Below, piece after piece: positions 6,148 through 6,475 of a DNA stretch of 6,475 nucleotides. The notes under the pieces are model-generated. The model was not told the DNA's origin. It did not search any database and saw only the letters and a program-made list of their open reading frames with translations. Origin of the DNA: Syntrophomonadaceae bacterium (lineage in GTDB: Bacteria > Bacillota > Dethiobacteria > DTU022 > UBA8154); the NCBI GenBank assembly GCA_007122565.1, contig SKTJ01000266.1, positions 1-6,475 on the forward strand. Reading direction: 5' to 3'. The position numbers and the translations under genes are program-made. The first letter of the stretch is position 1. The number at the start of each line of letters is the position of its first letter.

Positions 6148-6176
6148 TTTAATTGGTCAGGAGTCGGGTGTTTTTT
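6118..6176 (+). terminator. Candidate intrinsic terminator of the rnf operon
   Basis: GACTCC (6118-6123, inside the last rnfB codons) can pair with GGAGTC (6160-6165), and GGGTG then six T follow (6171-6176). A competing, shorter stem is CTCCT (6138-6142) with AGGAG (6159-6163). Both place a helix just upstream of the T-run. The loops are long (36 or 16 bases), so the structure is weaker than a classic terminator, but its position right after the last rnf gene fits. Confidence 0.45.
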
Positions 6177-6220
6177 GCCGAAAAGATGTGCTTTTGCTTG
6201 GGGTTTCAGACATAATTAAG

Positions 6221-6251
6221 TTAAGGCTTCATACTCATAAAACACTCCTTT
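6221..6251 (-). other. Orphan ribosome-binding site and aborted start downstream of the HTH remnant
   Basis: On the minus strand AAAGGAG (6251-6245) is followed after 6 bases by ATG (6238-6236). That ATG overlaps the stop of the HTH remnant as ATGA, the usual arrangement of a translationally coupled second gene. The frame ends after five codons (MSMKP, stop at 6223-6221). It looks like the start of a lost downstream partner gene. It may be a chance purine run. Confidence 0.3.
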
Positions 6252-6342
6252 CTGGTGGCTGCTTCGGCAGCCCGTTAACCTTGCTGGCAAGCTCAAACTG
6301 GGGCAGCTTCCGTTCTTCCCGTAATTGTTTAAGGGTTTTCAT
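6235..6342 (-). pseudogene. Short XRE-like helix-turn-helix remnant
   Basis: A 35-codon frame on the minus strand, reading MKTLKQLREERKLPQFELAS over its first 20 residues. This resembles helices 1 and 2 of XRE/Cro-type HTH domains (LKxLREExxLxQxELAxKxG). After Asn23-Gly24 the resemblance stops: the recognition helix is replaced by a proline-rich stretch (LPKQPPERSVL) and the frame ends. A good Shine-Dalgarno (GAGGAG, 9 bases before the ATG) suggests it derives from a translated gene. A complete XRE domain needs about 55-60 residues, so this is probably a truncated or frameshifted relic of a small regulator, perhaps an antitoxin or phage-type repressor. It is convergent with the rnf operon. 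An alternative is chance similarity. The rest of 6148-6475 holds the rnfB terminator candidate and two hairpins, and I see no intact gene there. Confidence 0.35.
6257..6272. repeat. Perfect hairpin with TTCG tetraloop
   Basis: GGCTGC (6257-6262) and GCAGCC (6267-6272) pair perfectly around TTCG, on the + strand an extra-stable cUUCGg loop. No T-run follows (CGTTAACC is next), so it is not a standard intrinsic terminator. On the minus strand it falls where the helix-turn-helix resemblance of the remnant ends. Confidence 0.5.
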
Positions 6343-6429
6343 TTTTTCCAACTCCTCTCATTGATAATTTTAAATACTCCGTTACACTGTGATAGCTTTT
6401 TCAGCATAGTTTTGTGTGTCAATATGTCT

Positions 6430-6460
6430 ACCTAACAACCTGGACACCGCTCCAGTAGGT
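6430..6460. repeat. Bulged palindrome near the window end
   Basis: ACCTA (6430-6434) pairs with TAGGT (6456-6460), and CTGGA (6440-6444) with TCCAG (6451-6455). This makes a two-step stem with a 5-base bulge (6435-6439) on one side and a 6-base loop. There is no T-run on either side. Its role is unknown; it may belong to a feature continuing beyond the window. Confidence 0.3.
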
Positions 6461-6475
6461 TCCCCTGGGTATCAT

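Noticed and set aside
6116..6364. 82-codon + strand frame overlapping the end of rnfB
   Set aside because: No ribosome-binding site, begins inside rnfB, runs across the terminator candidate and two hairpins, and shows no protein family features.
6428..6475. 15-codon minus-strand open frame running off the window end (MIPRGTYWSGVQVVR)
   Set aside because: Too short to identify, no visible start context inside the window, and it overlaps a palindrome; it could be the tail of a gene beyond the window but cannot be supported.

Overview
The window reads as a clostridial (Firmicutes) chromosome segment. The base composition is moderate. The genes carry purine-rich Shine-Dalgarno sequences, two of the seven main genes start at GTG and one at TTG, and the genes are packed tightly. 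The rnf gene order C-D-G-E-A-B is the one known from anaerobic Clostridia such as Acetobacterium woodii. I cannot name the genus from sequence alone.

Layout, all main genes on the + strand: (1) 21-641 is a complete Rex-type NADH/NAD+-sensing repressor. (2) 642-956 is a 315-base non-coding stretch. It holds two stem-loops near rex, then an AT-rich leader of the rnf operon with a candidate sigma-A promoter and two palindromes. (3) 957-6147 encodes a complete six-subunit Rnf complex, rnfC, rnfD, rnfG, rnfE, rnfA and rnfB. C/D and D/G overlap, and G/E are 5 bases apart. The only large gap, 4481-4670, between rnfE and rnfA, is filled by an imperfectly palindromic, heptad-repeat-bordered element that looks like a small interspersed (MITE-like) repeat. 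(4) 6148-6475 has no convincing intact gene. It holds a terminator-like structure after rnfB and, on the minus strand, a 35-codon remnant resembling the start of an XRE-type helix-turn-helix protein, followed by an orphan ribosome-binding site and start codon.

How the parts work together: the Rnf complex is a membrane-bound, ion-pumping ferredoxin:NAD+ oxidoreductase. RnfB takes electrons from reduced ferredoxin. RnfA/RnfE carry a membrane-embedded iron-sulfur centre, RnfD and RnfG carry covalently bound FMN, and RnfC is the NADH-side subunit. Every diagnostic residue I looked for is present: cluster cysteines in B and C, FMN-threonine motifs in D and G, and single membrane cysteine pairs in A and E. 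A redox sensor directly upstream suggests that the cell's NADH/NAD+ ratio may control expression of this NADH-producing pump, but I could not find a convincing Rex operator. The FMN transferase ApbE that matures RnfD/RnfG is not in the window.

I did not find a new multi-gene system. The parts most worth a second look are the palindromic element inside the operon, the structured rnf leader, the rex-rnf intergenic stem-loops and the decayed helix-turn-helix remnant downstream.
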